Shown here: positions 52,446 through 62,454 of the stretch, one piece after another
Layout: each line of letters starts with the position of its first letter
Position numbering within the stretch: position 1 is the stretch's first letter
Source: Hyphomicrobium sp.
GTDB lineage: Bacteria; Pseudomonadota; Alphaproteobacteria; Rhizobiales; Hyphomicrobiaceae
Assembly: GCA_025351425.1 (NCBI GenBank)
Contig: JANXVY010000058.1
Span: 1-64,000, forward strand
Length of the DNA stretch: 64,000 nt
Direction: 5' to 3'
The notes under the pieces: generated by a model
What the model was told of the DNA's origin: nothing
What the model saw: only the letters and a program-made list of their open reading frames with translations
The model's database searches: none
Translations under genes and position numbers: made by a program

Positions 52446-53993
52446 ATGTATGGTCAGATGGCCACGCTGGCGTTCGTCGGCATCGAGGCGCGGGCCGTTC
52501 AGGTCCAGGTCCGCATCACGCCCGGTCAGCCGGCGTTTGCGATCGTCGGCCTCCCCGACAAGGCTGTCGCCGAGAGTAGGGAACGGGTGCGCAATGCCCT
52601 CCACGCAGTCGGGCTTGGCCTGCCTCACAAGCACATCACGGTCAATCTTGCGCCGGCGGACTTGCCCAAGGAAGGAAGTCAGTTCGATCTGCCGATCGCG
52701 CTCGCATTGATGGCGGCGATGGGCGCCGTCGCCCCGGATGCGATTGCGGGGTTTGCGGCGATTGGCGAGTTGGCGCTTGATGGCGCAATTCGCAAGGTTC
52801 CCGGCGCCCTTCCAGCCGCCATTGGCGCCAACGCGATGGGCAAGGGGCTGATCTGTCCGGCCGAGAGCGGCTCGGAAGCCGCCTGGGCGGGGGAAGACCT
52901 GGAAATTCTGGCCGCACCGCATCTGCTGTCGCTGATCAATCATTTCAAAGGTCTGCAGACCCTGCGCCGGCCCGAACCCAATCTGGCGCGCGACGTGGCG
53001 CATCTGCCAGACTTGCGCGATATCAAGGGCCAGGAGACGGCCAAGCGTGTGCTCGAAATCGCGGCAGCCGGCGGGCACAACCTGCTGATGATCGGACCAC
53101 CGGGCTCGGGGAAATCAATGTTGGCATCGCGCCTGCCCTCGATTCTGCCACCACTCCAGCCAGAAGAGATGCTGGAAGTTTCTATGGTCCATTCGCTTGC
53201 AGGCGAGTTGATGGGCGGCAAGCTGGCCATGGAGCGTCCGTTCCGCGCACCGCACCATTCGGCCAGTATGGCAGCCCTCGTGGGCGGCGGGTCGCGCCCT
53301 AAGCCCGGCGAAGTGAGCCTCGCCCACCTCGGCGTGTTGTTCCTGGATGAATTACCCGAGTTCACGCCCCAGGTTCTCGACAGCTTGCGTCAGCCCATCG
53401 AAACCGGCGAGACGGTGATCGCCCGGGCAAATCACCGGATCACGTATCCCTCCCGTTTTCAGCTCGTAGCGGCCATGAACCCTTGCAGGTGCGGCGGTGG
53501 CTCGGCCGGCAGTTCCTGCAAGCGTGGTCCCCGGTGCGCCGCCGATTATCAGGCCCGCATCTCCGGTCCTCTGTTCGATCGCATCGATCTCCAGATCGAG
53601 GTTCCCGCCATTTCCGCGTCCGACCTAGTGCTGCCGGTCCCGGTCGAGAGCAGCGCCGACGTGCGAGCGCGCGTGACAGGGGCTCGCCGGATGCAGCGGG
53701 AGCGTCTGGCGGCGCTCGGAATCGGGCAGGTTATTGGCAGCAAGGGCCCCCGCACCAATGCGGAGTTGACCGGCCAGCTTCTGGATCAAGTTGCGATGCC
53801 AGACGACATCGGTCTCGCGCTGATGCGTCAGGCGTCGGATACGCTTGGACTGTCGGCACGCGGCTTCCATCGCACCTTGAAAGTGGCTCGCACGATTGCC
53901 GACCTGGACGGTGAAGAGCGGGTCGGCCGCATGCATGTGGCCGAAGCGCTCAGCTACCGCCGCGAGACCTTGAACCGCGCTCGCGCCGCCTAA
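52446..53993 (+). CDS. comM: YifB/ComM family Mg-chelatase-like AAA ATPase
   Basis: 515 aa. N-terminal Lon-protease-like domain (GIEARAVQVQVRITPGQPAFAIVGLP), AAA+ core with Walker A GPPGSGKSML (about 220), Walker B LFLDELPEF, NPCRCGG zinc-type loop and the C-terminal helical domain SARGFHRTLKVARTIADL. ComM is a branch-migration helicase aiding integration of transformed DNA. In relatives it follows yraN-gshB; here the transposon separates them. Confidence 0.94.
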   Translation: MYGQMATLAFVGIEARAVQVQVRITPGQPAFAIVGLPDKAVAESRERVRNALHAVGLGLPHKHITVNLAPADLPKEGSQFDLPIALALMAAMGAVAPDAIAGFAAIGELALDGAIRKVPGALPAAIGANAMGKGLICPAESGSEAAWAGEDLEILAAPHLLSLINHFKGLQTLRRPEPNLARDVAHLPDLRDIKGQETAKRVLEIAAAGGHNLLMIGPPGSGKSMLASRLPSILPPLQPEEMLEVSMVHSLAGELMGGKLAMERPFRAPHHSASMAALVGGGSRPKPGEVSLAHLGVLFLDELPEFTPQVLDSLRQPIETGETVIARANHRITYPSRFQLVAAMNPCRCGGGSAGSSCKRGPRCAADYQARISGPLFDRIDLQIEVPAISASDLVLPVPVESSADVRARVTGARRMQRERLAALGIGQVIGSKGPRTNAELTGQLLDQVAMPDDIGLALMRQASDTLGLSARGFHRTLKVARTIADLDGEERVGRMHVAEALSYRRETLNRARAA

Positions 53994-54029
53994 GAGGGGC
54001 GGCAGCGCGCGTGCTAAAACCGAGGAGTA

Positions 54030-54051
54030 TTGGGGGAACGCGTTCCCCCAA
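54030..54051. terminator. 22-bp perfect palindrome between comM and folD
   Basis: Perfect inverted repeat centred on ACGCGT with GGGGGA and TCCCCC arms, between the convergent ends of comM and folD. It could stop transcription from both sides, but lacks a T tract. Confidence 0.5.
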
Positions 54052-54121
54052 CCAGCTGCGGGCAGTTGCCCGCGTCGCAGTGCCGGCCTCTGCACGCCAA
54101 GCCTTCGCCGAAGCGTGACGC

Positions 54122-55018
54122 TTATGCCTGCCCGAACGACTTGACTTCGAGCCCGTGCTGCATCTGGGCGGCTTCGAGCGTGTTCTTGAGCAGGCACGCG
54201 ATGGTCATCGGACCGACGCCGCCCGGTACCGGCGTGATTGAACCGGCCACTTTGACGGCTTCCGCGAAATCGACGTCGCCGACCAGCTTACCCTTGCCGT
54301 CCGCACCCGTGATCCGATTGATGCCCACGTCGATGACGATCGCGCCGGGCTTGATCCACGAGCCTTTGACAAACTCGGGCCGGCCAACGGCGGCAACCAG
54401 AAGGTCGGCGCGGCGGCACACGGCCTCAAGGTCGCGCGTGCGCGAGTGTGCGATCGTAACCGTGCAGTCTTCCTTGATCAGCAGCTGCGCCATCGGCTTG
54501 CCGACGATGTTCGAGCGCCCGATAACGACGGCATCGAGACCCTTCAGAGATGGCATGACGGTCTTGGCGAGAATGAGCGAACCCGTCGGCGTGCACGGCA
54601 CGAGGCAGCGCTCTCCGATCGATAACCGGCCGACATTGACCGCATGGAAGCCGTCCACGTCCTTCATCGGGTCGATCGCCTCGATCACCTTCAGACTGTC
54701 GATGTGTTTTGGCAGCGGCATCTGCACGAGAATGCCGTGAATGGTCGCGTCGCGGTTTAGCGCGCCGACGAGTTCAAGGAGTGCAGCCTCGCTGGTCTCG
54801 GCCGGCAACTTGTGCTCGACCGACTTCATGCCGACTTCGACCGTCTGCAGAGCCTTGTTCTTCACGTAAACCTTGCTCGCCGGATCCTCGCCAACGAGGA
54901 CGACGGCCAATCCCGGAACGAACCCATGATCGCGCTTGAGATTGGCGACATGGCCGCCGACTTCCGCACGAACCTGGGCTGCGATGGCCTTGCCGTCGAT
55001 AATGCGAGCGTCCGACAT
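54122..55018 (-). CDS. folD: methylenetetrahydrofolate dehydrogenase/cyclohydrolase
   Basis: 298 aa. Active-site [16 protein letters not shown] (Tyr and Lys, about 50-65), MPLPKHID, the NADP region [14 protein letters not shown] (about 168) and [10 protein letters not shown] near the C-terminus. It interconverts methylene- and formyl-tetrahydrofolate for purines and one-carbon assimilation. Third gene of yggT-yggU-folD, all minus. Confidence 0.97.
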   Translation of the reverse strand: MSDARIIDGKAIAAQVRAEVGGHVANLKRDHGFVPGLAVVLVGEDPASKVYVKNKALQTVEVGMKSVEHKLPAETSEAALLELVGALNRDATIHGILVQMPLPKHIDSLKVIEAIDPMKDVDGFHAVNVGRLSIGERCLVPCTPTGSLILAKTVMPSLKGLDAVVIGRSNIVGKPMAQLLIKEDCTVTIAHSRTRDLEAVCRRADLLVAAVGRPEFVKGSWIKPGAIVIDVGINRITGADGKGKLVGDVDFAEAVKVAGSITPVPGGVGPMTIACLLKNTLEAAQMQHGLEVKSFGQA

Positions 55019-55031
55019 GCGTGTTTTCTCC

Positions 55032-55373
55032 CTATTTCTTGCTTGTTTTTAATTGAGGTTCGGCCAGCAGACGGGCGATCCGTGCCACGAGCGCAAAGCC
55101 TTCGCCGCTGATCGTTACCGTTTTGATGCGGGATTTGTGTCCAGCGGTAAGTGATACACTACTTTTGGATATATCGAGCCAATCTGCAATGAGACGTTCC
55201 AGCGCGCTGTTGGCCTCACCATCGCTGGGAACCGCGCGTACTCGCGCCGCAATGGCTGGCCCCTCGGCGCTCTCGCAAACGCCCTCGACGCGGTCGCTCG
55301 ATGATTTCGGCGTCAGTCGCACCCGCAACTCGACGCCGCGCGCGCCCGCTTCAAAGGGCAGCGCGCACTTCAC
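55032..55373 (-). CDS. DUF167/YggU family protein
   Basis: 113 aa, GTG start 1 nt after the yggT stop. Core [16 protein letters not shown], AAVxAVPxDGEAN-type [18 protein letters not shown] and [15 protein letters not shown] identify DUF167. Function unknown; usually next to yggT as here. Confidence 0.93.
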   Translation of the reverse strand: MKCALPFEAGARGVELRVRLTPKSSSDRVEGVCESAEGPAIAARVRAVPSDGEANSALERLIADWLDISKSSVSLTAGHKSRIKTVTISGEGFALVARIARLLAEPQLKTSKK

Positions 55374-55374
55374 T

Positions 55375-55665
55375 CTAGATCACGGCTTTGGCGATATTTG
55401 GCAATACGACCTGCTGCACGAATTGGCACAGCAGCAGCAAAACGATCGGCGAAATATCGACGGCGCCAAGATCAGGCATCATCCGCCGGATGGGTGCGAG
55501 CGCCGGCTCGGTGATGGCCTGCAGAACCTGATAGATCGAGCGTACCGCATTATTGTGCGGATTGATCACACCAAACGCCATCAGCCACGACAGAAGCACG
55601 GCTGCAAACACGATGTAGATGTATAGCGAGATCAGTCCGCTGATGAAGTTGAGCAGTTCGATCAT
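55375..55665 (-). CDS. YggT family membrane protein
   Basis: 96 aa, two TM segments (about 8-30 and 68-90) separated by NPHNNAVRSIYQVLQAITEPALAPIRRMMP, the YggT signature. It is implicated in envelope or osmotic functions in other bacteria. Coupled to yggU. Confidence 0.93.
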   Translation of the reverse strand: MIELLNFISGLISLYIYIVFAAVLLSWLMAFGVINPHNNAVRSIYQVLQAITEPALAPIRRMMPDLGAVDISPIVLLLLCQFVQQVVLPNIAKAVI

Positions 55666-55696
55666 GCATCGCGTCCTCGTTGCCTCGCGTGAGCTT

Positions 55697-55790
55697 TAGA
55701 GCGCGTTAGGAAAAGTGTGAAGCGGTTTTCCGTAAAAACGCGCGACAACACAAAAAGCTAGAGCATGAGAGCGATTCAAAGAAAAGCGAA
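55697..55790 (+). repeat. rhizobial-type palindromic intergenic repeat, copy 3
   Basis: TTAGAGCGCGTTAGGAAAAG, GAAGCGGTTTTCCG, ACGCGCGACA, then CTAGAGCATGAGAGCGATTC. This is the second well-known form of the same dispersed family. It sits between yggT and tRNA-Ala. Confidence 0.75.
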
Positions 55791-55862
55791 CATGCGCTAG
55801 CGACGCCGCGCGCCCCCGGCAAGCCATACTCGCGCAAGGCCGCGCAGATGAAGGCGCCTTCA

Positions 55863-55892
55863 TTGACAACGCCGGACACGTAAACCTAAATA
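55863..55892 (+). promoter_or_regulatory. promoter of tRNA-Ala
   Basis: TTGACA (55863-55868), 18-nt spacer, TAAATA (55887-55892), about 9 nt before the tRNA 5' end. Confidence 0.7.
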
Positions 55893-55901
55893 CGCGCGTG
55901 T

Positions 55902-56586
<685 letters not shown>

Positions 56587-56755
56587 GCAGGGCTGCTTTC
56601 CAAACAGGACAGGTCAACCCGCTTAGAGGTCTTCCCTTCGCGTGTGAAGCGCTTTCCACTCCAGGGAGCCCCACACCGTCTGCAACTTGCGGATCATGGG
56701 GGCATCGCGGAGCGATGCTAGGTAAAGAGCGTGGCCTGGCCTTTACTCCTTCACG

Positions 56756-57631
56756 TCAGTCCCCCGATTTTGCGTTGGGAAAGAACAGCTGCTGGCCGTT
56801 GACCCTGAACCCGGCAACTGCCGCCTGCCCTTCCTTGCCTACCAGCCAATCGACGAATGCCTGGCCTTCGGCGGCCTTGACGTGGGGGTGCTTGGCGGGG
56901 TTGACGAGCATCACGCCGTACTGGTTGAGCAAAGGCGTATCGCCCTCGACCGCGATCTGGTACGCGCCCTTGTTCTTGAAGCTGATCCACGTGCCGCGAT
57001 CGGTAAAGGTGTACGCCCCCATGCCGACGGCCGTATTGAGGGTCGGCCCCATGCCCGAACCGGTCTCGCGATACCAGGTGCCCGACGCCGCCTTGACGTC
57101 GATGCTGGCTTTGTTCCACAGCGCGAGTTCGGCCTTGTGCGTGCCGCTGTCGTCGCCGCGCGAGGCGAACGGCGCCTTTGTTTCCGCAATGGCCTTGAGC
57201 GCGCCGAGCACGTTCTTGGCACCCGCGATCTTGGCGGGATCTTCGCTAGGCCCGACGATCACGAAGTCATTATACATGACGTCGAAACGCTTGACGCCAA
57301 AGCCTGCAGCTACGAATTTTATTTCATCCGCCTTGGCATGGACGAGGACCACGTCGCCATCGCCGTTCTGGGCGTTTTTCAACGCCTGGCCGGTGCCGAC
57401 CGCCACGACGCGCACCTCAATCCCGGTCGCCTTGGAGAACAGCGGAAGCAGGTAGTCGAACAGCCCCGAATCCTGCGTCGAGGTGGTCGACTGTACGATG
57501 ATCGATTTGGCGGCGGCCACGGCAGCAGCCGGAGGCGCTGTGGATTTCTGAGTGTCCTGCGCCAACGAGGGGAAGACCAGCAAGCCAAGGGCGAGCCCGG
57601 CCAGGGTGGCGGTCATCGTTCGTCTGTTCAT
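56756..57631 (-). CDS. tupA: tungstate-type ABC transporter substrate-binding protein
   Basis: 291 aa from ATG 57631 (GGAGG 7 nt upstream). Signal peptide 1-27 (ending SLAQ). The mature N-terminus VQSTTSTQDSGLFDYLLP is the TupA signature, with VGTGQALKNAQNGDGDVVLVH and SRGDDSGTHKAE forming the oxyanion site. It should capture tungstate (or molybdate) in the periplasm. The permease and ATPase genes (tupB, tupC) are not adjacent. Confidence 0.9.
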   Translation of the reverse strand: MNRRTMTATLAGLALGLLVFPSLAQDTQKSTAPPAAAVAAAKSIIVQSTTSTQDSGLFDYLLPLFSKATGIEVRVVAVGTGQALKNAQNGDGDVVLVHAKADEIKFVAAGFGVKRFDVMYNDFVIVGPSEDPAKIAGAKNVLGALKAIAETKAPFASRGDDSGTHKAELALWNKASIDVKAASGTWYRETGSGMGPTLNTAVGMGAYTFTDRGTWISFKNKGAYQIAVEGDTPLLNQYGVMLVNPAKHPHVKAAEGQAFVDWLVGKEGQAAVAGFRVNGQQLFFPNAKSGD

Positions 57632-57698
57632 CGCAGATCCTCCGTTTTGCGCTATGCTCATTTGCACATAGAGCTAGCGGATCGAAGGCGCAACTGAA

Positions 57699-58877
57699 TC
57701 AGGCGGCCGACGCCAGCGCGCACTTAGCCTCCGTAAACGCCCAGTCGAGCCACGCCGTGAGGGCCGCAAGATCGGCCGCTTCGACCGTCGCCCCAGTCCA
57801 GATTCGTAAGCCTGCCGGCGCGTCGCGGTACGATTGAATATCGTGCGCAACCCCTTCCGCATCGAGTTGGTCGACGATGCGGCGCGCGAACGCCGCCTGT
57901 TGCGCAACCGGCAGCGCGCGTACCGCGGGGTCCGCGATCGTCATGCATATCGAGGTATTGGAACGTGTCGCGGGATCGACGGTTAGGCACGCGATCCAAG
58001 GCGTGCGGTCGATCCAGTCGTAGAGCACTTTGGCATTGGCATCCGCGCGCGCGTGCAGCGCTGGCAAGCCGCCGACGTGACCCGCCCATTCGAGGGCGTC
58101 GATGTAGTCCTCGACGCACATCATGGACGGCGTATTGATGGTTTCGCCCTGGAAGATCGCCCGGTCGAGCTTGCCGGCCTTCTTGATGCGGAACAGCTTG
58201 GGCAGCGGCCACGGCGGCGTATAGCTTTCCAGCCGTTCGATGGCGCGCGGGCTGAGGATGAGCATGCCGTGGGCGGCCTCCCCGCCTAGCACCTTTTGCC
58301 AGGAGTACGTGACGACGTCGGCTTTGCTCCAGTCGATAGGCTGCGCGAAGATCGCGGAGGTAGCATCGACGAGCGTAAGCCCTGCGCGGATGGTCGGAAT
58401 CCAGTCGTAGTTCGGCAGCCGCACGCCCGACGTAGTCCCGTTCGCGGTGAACACCACGTCGCGAGCGAAATCGACATTCGCAAGATCGGGCAGCTGGCCG
58501 AACGGGGCTTCGACGGTGATCGCGTCCGTAAGCCGCAATTCCTGCGAGAGGTCGGTGAGCCAGATCTTGCCGAAGCTCTCCCAGGCGAGCGCGGTAACCC
58601 CGCGCGGCCCCAGCAGGTTCCACATGGCGAGTTCGAATGCGCCGGTATCGGAGGCGGGAACGATGGCCACTTCGAAGCCGTCGGGCACGCCCAGGATCGA
58701 TTTCGTCAGGTCGATCGCGCGCGCAAGCCGCGCCTTGCCTTCGATGGATCGATGCGAGCGCCCAAGCAGCGCCCGTTTGACGACATCGGTGCTCCATCCG
58801 GGGCGCTTCGCGCATGGCCCGCAGGAGAAGTTGGGGTTGGCCGGGCGCTCGGTCGGCTTTGGCGTTGCGGTTGTCAT
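57699..58877 (-). CDS. serC: phosphoserine aminotransferase
   Basis: 392 aa from ATG 58877 (GGAG 8 nt upstream). FSCGPCAKRPGW at the N-terminus, RSHRSIEGKARL, the PLP lysine in TYSWQKVLGGEAAHGM (about 200) and LPKLFRIKKAGKL are of the alphaproteobacterial SerC type. It makes phosphoserine for serine synthesis. The usual neighbour serA is not in the window. Confidence 0.93.
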   Translation of the reverse strand: MTTATPKPTERPANPNFSCGPCAKRPGWSTDVVKRALLGRSHRSIEGKARLARAIDLTKSILGVPDGFEVAIVPASDTGAFELAMWNLLGPRGVTALAWESFGKIWLTDLSQELRLTDAITVEAPFGQLPDLANVDFARDVVFTANGTTSGVRLPNYDWIPTIRAGLTLVDATSAIFAQPIDWSKADVVTYSWQKVLGGEAAHGMLILSPRAIERLESYTPPWPLPKLFRIKKAGKLDRAIFQGETINTPSMMCVEDYIDALEWAGHVGGLPALHARADANAKVLYDWIDRTPWIACLTVDPATRSNTSICMTIADPAVRALPVAQQAAFARRIVDQLDAEGVAHDIQSYRDAPAGLRIWTGATVEAADLAALTAWLDWAFTEAKCALASAA

Positions 58878-58950
58878 CGGCGGGCTCCAATCAAGTTGAC
58901 CGTTGAGCCGGATCGAAGGCCAGCCTGTCAAGAGTGGAGCTTGTGGCGTT

Positions 58951-60480
58951 TTATCCACCCTTGGGCAGTGGGGCGTCGCCAATGCGTGCCGGCTGGGCTG
59001 TTGGCGCGGCCGACAGCGCGCCCGAAATCGTGCCCTCAAGACCGAGTATAGCGGCAAGCGCACCGGGCAATGTATCATGCCGGAAGGTAAATCCGCTCGC
59101 CAACGCCTTTGCCGGCAACACGCGTTGGCCGCCGAGCAGCAATTCGTCCGCAAAATCGCCAAGCGTCCAGGTAAGCGCCGCAGCCGGCACTGGCAGCAAC
59201 GCCGGCCGGTTCAGGGCGCGGCCTAAAGCCCTCGTGAAATCGGCGTTTCGCACCGGGTTTGGGGCCGTTGCGTTGACCGCGCCGTCGAGCTGCGGCGTGG
59301 CGATGATGTGCGCGATGAGGCGGACGAGATCGTCGCGCTCGATCCAAGACATCCACTGCTGGCCGCTACCGATGCGCCCGCCCAGACCGAATTCGAACGG
59401 CGTCAGCAGCTTGGCGAGCAGCCCACCCTCGGTGCCGAGCACCAGGCCGATCCGCAAGCGGACCACCCGCACGCGGTAGCGCGCCGCGTGCACCGCCGCC
59501 GCCTCCCAGGCCATCGTCAGCTCGCGGCTGAAGCACGCGTTACCTTCGGAGTCTTCCGTCAGCGCTTCGTCGCCCCCAAGCCCATACCAGCCGGTCGCCG
59601 AACCGCTGACGAGCACCAGTGGGCGCACCTCCAACCGTTCGATGAGGCGGACGGCACCATCGGTCATCTCGACCCGGGAAGCAACGAGCCGCGCGCGTCG
59701 AGACGGCGTCCACGGCCAGTCGGCAATCGGCTCGCCCGCTAGATTGACGATCGCATCGATGGCCGTTTCGGCCGGGATCTCGTCTAGGTTCGTGACCATT
59801 AGGAACGGCGGCCGCAGATTGACTGCCTTGGCCGGATCGCGCACCAGCACAATCACCTGATGCCCCGCGATGCTCAACGCCTCGATGAGTCGCCGTCCGA
59901 TGAACCCAGTGGCCCCCGTCACCAGAACGGTCTTGCGTGCGGGTAGCGCGCTGACGAGTTCGCCCGCTGGCGCAGGGTTCAGCCGAACCGCGCGTTTTGA
60001 AGCCAACAGGTCGCGCACCCCGAACACGGCAACGCCCACGGTGGCCGCAACGCACATCAGGCTCCACAGGCCATGCGGCGACGCGATGATGCCGGTCGGT
60101 TTCGCCGCCCAGCCAAGCAGCACCGGCACGATAAGCGCGAGGATCGCCCCATAGTTGAGCGCCAGCAGCGTATGATTGACGCGCTCGGACGCGGGCAGCT
60201 TGCGGCTCATGTCCTCCTCCACGAAGTCCATCAGCGTGACGACCACCTCGACCGTCAGCACGGCCAGCATCAGCAGCGCCCAAGCCCCGTACACTTCGAG
60301 CAGCCCGAGTGTCAGAAACAGCCCCGCATACAGTCCATTGCGCACCGCATGGAGCTTGAGCTCGTGCCGCTGCGAGGGCCGCCAGGCCAGCCGCTCGGTC
60401 AGTTCGTGATGGTAGAGCGTATCGAATGCCCCCATGGCAATCTGAATGGCGATCAACGTCCACAGCACTTGCGAGGTCAT
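58951..60480 (-). CDS. membrane domain fused to TIGR01777-type SDR epimerase
   Basis: 509 aa from ATG 60480. The N-terminal half (1-160) has four to five TM helices with an early YHHELTERLAWRPSQRHELKLHAVRN segment; the C-terminal half is an extended SDR with NAD site VTGATGFIGRRL (about 185), VNLAGEPIADWPW, SGSATGWYG and the DUF1731-type end (RVLPAKALASGFTFRH). The epimerase part is related to E. coli YfcH. Its start overlaps the DUF4166 gene (ATGA). Substrate unknown. Confidence 0.88.
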   Translation of the reverse strand: MTSQVLWTLIAIQIAMGAFDTLYHHELTERLAWRPSQRHELKLHAVRNGLYAGLFLTLGLLEVYGAWALLMLAVLTVEVVVTLMDFVEEDMSRKLPASERVNHTLLALNYGAILALIVPVLLGWAAKPTGIIASPHGLWSLMCVAATVGVAVFGVRDLLASKRAVRLNPAPAGELVSALPARKTVLVTGATGFIGRRLIEALSIAGHQVIVLVRDPAKAVNLRPPFLMVTNLDEIPAETAIDAIVNLAGEPIADWPWTPSRRARLVASRVEMTDGAVRLIERLEVRPLVLVSGSATGWYGLGGDEALTEDSEGNACFSRELTMAWEAAAVHAARYRVRVVRLRIGLVLGTEGGLLAKLLTPFEFGLGGRIGSGQQWMSWIERDDLVRLIAHIIATPQLDGAVNATAPNPVRNADFTRALGRALNRPALLPVPAAALTWTLGDFADELLLGGQRVLPAKALASGFTFRHDTLPGALAAILGLEGTISGALSAAPTAQPARIGDAPLPKGG

Positions 60481-61136
60481 GACGGAAACTCCTGGAACAC
60501 GCACCGTTGAGATATCAATTGGCCCAGACCGGGATGCGTGACGTCGAGGGTAAACAGAAAGCGGCCCTGCCCCTGCTCGATGTGCGCAACCGTGAGTGCA
60601 CCCGGCGCAGCCCAGGTCGGCACTCGCACCCGAATTCGTCCGAGCTGTAAGAAATAATGGGCGCTGCGAAAGACCAGCGCGCCGGCCTCCACGTGGACCG
60701 TTAACGCCATGCCGATACCAGTGCCGACGTATTCTTCGAGGCCCGTCGGCCCGCTGAAGCGCTTGGACGAATGGATGACCTGCGGAAAGCCGGCGCGGCG
60801 CGTGTACATCCGCGTCCAGTTCTGCCCGCCAGTGGCCATATCCTCCGTCACGTTCACAACAGCCGGCAGGCCCGCATCGCGCGAGGTCGGCAGCGGCGCG
60901 CCGATGATCCGGGCGACCTGCGCCAGCATCCAGCCCGCGCGAGTCATGGTCGTCTCAATAACATGGCCCACATAGACGACCGTCGCACCATCCGCGAGGC
61001 GCTTGGAAAACCGCCGCCGGATCGGCAGCGGCAATTGATTCCAGTCGTGCGAGGAAAGGAGGGCTCGAAACCTCAGGTCGCCGAGGGCTTCCTGCTCGGA
61101 TGGCAATCGTTCGACGCAATACGGTGCGGCCTGCAT
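60477..61136 (-). CDS. DUF4166 domain protein
   Basis: 219 aa from ATG 61136 (AGGAGG 6 nt upstream). A small helical N-terminus with LPLPIRRRFSKRL, then beta-rich DUF4166: WTRMYTRR, GTGIGMALTVHVEAGALVFRS and YFLQLGRIRVRVP. The family is of unknown function and is often beside or fused to SDR proteins, as here by a 4-nt overlap. Confidence 0.85.
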   Translation of the reverse strand: MQAAPYCVERLPSEQEALGDLRFRALLSSHDWNQLPLPIRRRFSKRLADGATVVYVGHVIETTMTRAGWMLAQVARIIGAPLPTSRDAGLPAVVNVTEDMATGGQNWTRMYTRRAGFPQVIHSSKRFSGPTGLEEYVGTGIGMALTVHVEAGALVFRSAHYFLQLGRIRVRVPTWAAPGALTVAHIEQGQGRFLFTLDVTHPGLGQLISQRCVFQEFPS

Positions 61137-61155
61137 GGCCCCCTCCTGCCCAACA

Positions 61156-61716
61156 CTACTTGGCCCTGCCCAGCGGCAGGTACTTGATGACGCTGGCCCC
61201 AAGCCGGATCAACGCGAACAGCTTCGGCTTCGGCACGGTCAGCATCTGCGCGTACCAGCCGCTCATCTCTTCGGTGAACTCAAGCATGGCCTTGAGCCGC
61301 TGCGTGGCGACCGGCGACATCACTGGATCGTCGTTGGCCTCCGCCATGCATTGGCGCAGCGCCGTGAGCGCGGGATCAATCTCGCGTTCCTTGCGTCCCG
61401 CCGCGATGCGGGTGACGATCTCCCACACGCCGGTCTCGGCTTCGAAATGATCGCGCCGGTCACCTTTGATGGGAACCCGGCGTATGAGGTCCCAGGCCAG
61501 CAGTTCCTTGATCGAATTCGATACGTTGGACCGTGCGATGCCGAGGCTGGCCGCAATGTCGTCGGCCGTCTGCGGGTGCTCGGATAGGTACAGCAGGGCG
61601 TGAATTTGGCTGACCGAGCGGTTGACGCCCCACTGCCCGCCCATGTCGCCCCAATGCAGAATGAACCGCTCAATGGCGACCGGTTGCGGCTTGGGTTTGT
61701 CACTAATTTCTGTCAT
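61156..61716 (-). CDS. GbsR/MarR family transcriptional regulator
   Basis: 186 aa. Winged helix at about 35-100 ([40 protein letters not shown]), preceded by [17 protein letters not shown], the GbsR pattern, and followed by a helical dimerisation tail. First gene of the regulator-DUF4166-epimerase unit. The ATG coincides with the predicted transcription start and with a 20-bp palindrome, so it probably represses itself and the operon. Confidence 0.92.
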   Translation of the reverse strand: MTEISDKPKPQPVAIERFILHWGDMGGQWGVNRSVSQIHALLYLSEHPQTADDIAASLGIARSNVSNSIKELLAWDLIRRVPIKGDRRDHFEAETGVWEIVTRIAAGRKEREIDPALTALRQCMAEANDDPVMSPVATQRLKAMLEFTEEMSGWYAQMLTVPKPKLFALIRLGASVIKYLPLGRAK

Positions 61717-61751
61717 GACAGAAATATCGGATATTTACGAATTAAAGTCAA
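61706..61751 (-). promoter_or_regulatory. promoter and operator of the gbsR-like operon
   Basis: Minus strand: TTGACT (61746-61751), 17-nt spacer, GATATT (61723-61728). A perfect palindrome ATTTCTGTCATGACAGAAAT (61706-61725) covers the start codon, and AAATATC-G-GATATTT (61722-61736) covers the -10. The predicted start of transcription falls on the A of the ATG, so the mRNA is likely leaderless. Confidence 0.65.
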
Positions 61752-61857
61752 GCAGGCCGGCAACTGGCTGAAGTGCGGTGAAGCTGTTAGACAAGTCGCG
61801 AAATTAGCAATGCGACGGAACTCAGTGAACGCCACCTCTCTAACGGAACCAAGCCAC

Positions 61858-62454
61858 GTGAAACGGACAGCCACGATCGAGCGCAAGACCAAGGAAACCG
61901 ACATTACAGCCACCGTGAACCTCGACGGCACGGGGGCCTACGATGTCAAAACGGGCGTGGGGTTCCTCGACCACATGTTGGAGCAGCTGGCGCGGCATTC
62001 GGCTGTCGACATAACGCTACGCGCCAAAGGCGATCTGCACATCGACTTTCATCACACGGTGGAAGACAGTGGCATCGTGCTGGGTCAGGCGGTCGCAAAG
62101 GCACTTGGCGATCGCGCAGGCATCACCCGCTATGGTGACGTGCACCTGCCGATGGACGAAACGCTGACCCGCGCCGCGATCGACGTCTCGGGCCGCCCTT
62201 ATTTGATCTGGGATGTGAAGTTCAGCCGCGATAAGCTCGGCGAAATGGATACCGAGCTGTTCCGCGAATGGTTCCAGGCCTTCGCGCAGAACGCCGGCAT
62301 CACACTGCACGTCGCCAACCTCTACGGCGAGAACAACCATCACATCGCGGAAGCCTGCTTCAAGGCGCTTGCTCGCGCGCTGCGGATCGCCGTGACGGTC
62401 GATCCCCGTCAGGCGGGCCGGGTGCCCTCAACCAAGGGAACGCTCAGCGTATGA
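61858..62454 (+). CDS. hisB: imidazoleglycerol-phosphate dehydratase
   Basis: 198 aa from GTG 61858, which matches the family N-terminus ([15 protein letters not shown]) and length; an in-frame ATG at 61810 would add 16 residues. Two half-repeats each with a metal-binding histidine cluster: [20 protein letters not shown] and [13 protein letters not shown]. Catalyses the sixth step of histidine synthesis. Overlaps the DUF2628 gene (ATGA). Confidence 0.93.
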   Translation: MKRTATIERKTKETDITATVNLDGTGAYDVKTGVGFLDHMLEQLARHSAVDITLRAKGDLHIDFHHTVEDSGIVLGQAVAKALGDRAGITRYGDVHLPMDETLTRAAIDVSGRPYLIWDVKFSRDKLGEMDTELFREWFQAFAQNAGITLHVANLYGENNHHIAEACFKALARALRIAVTVDPRQAGRVPSTKGTLSV

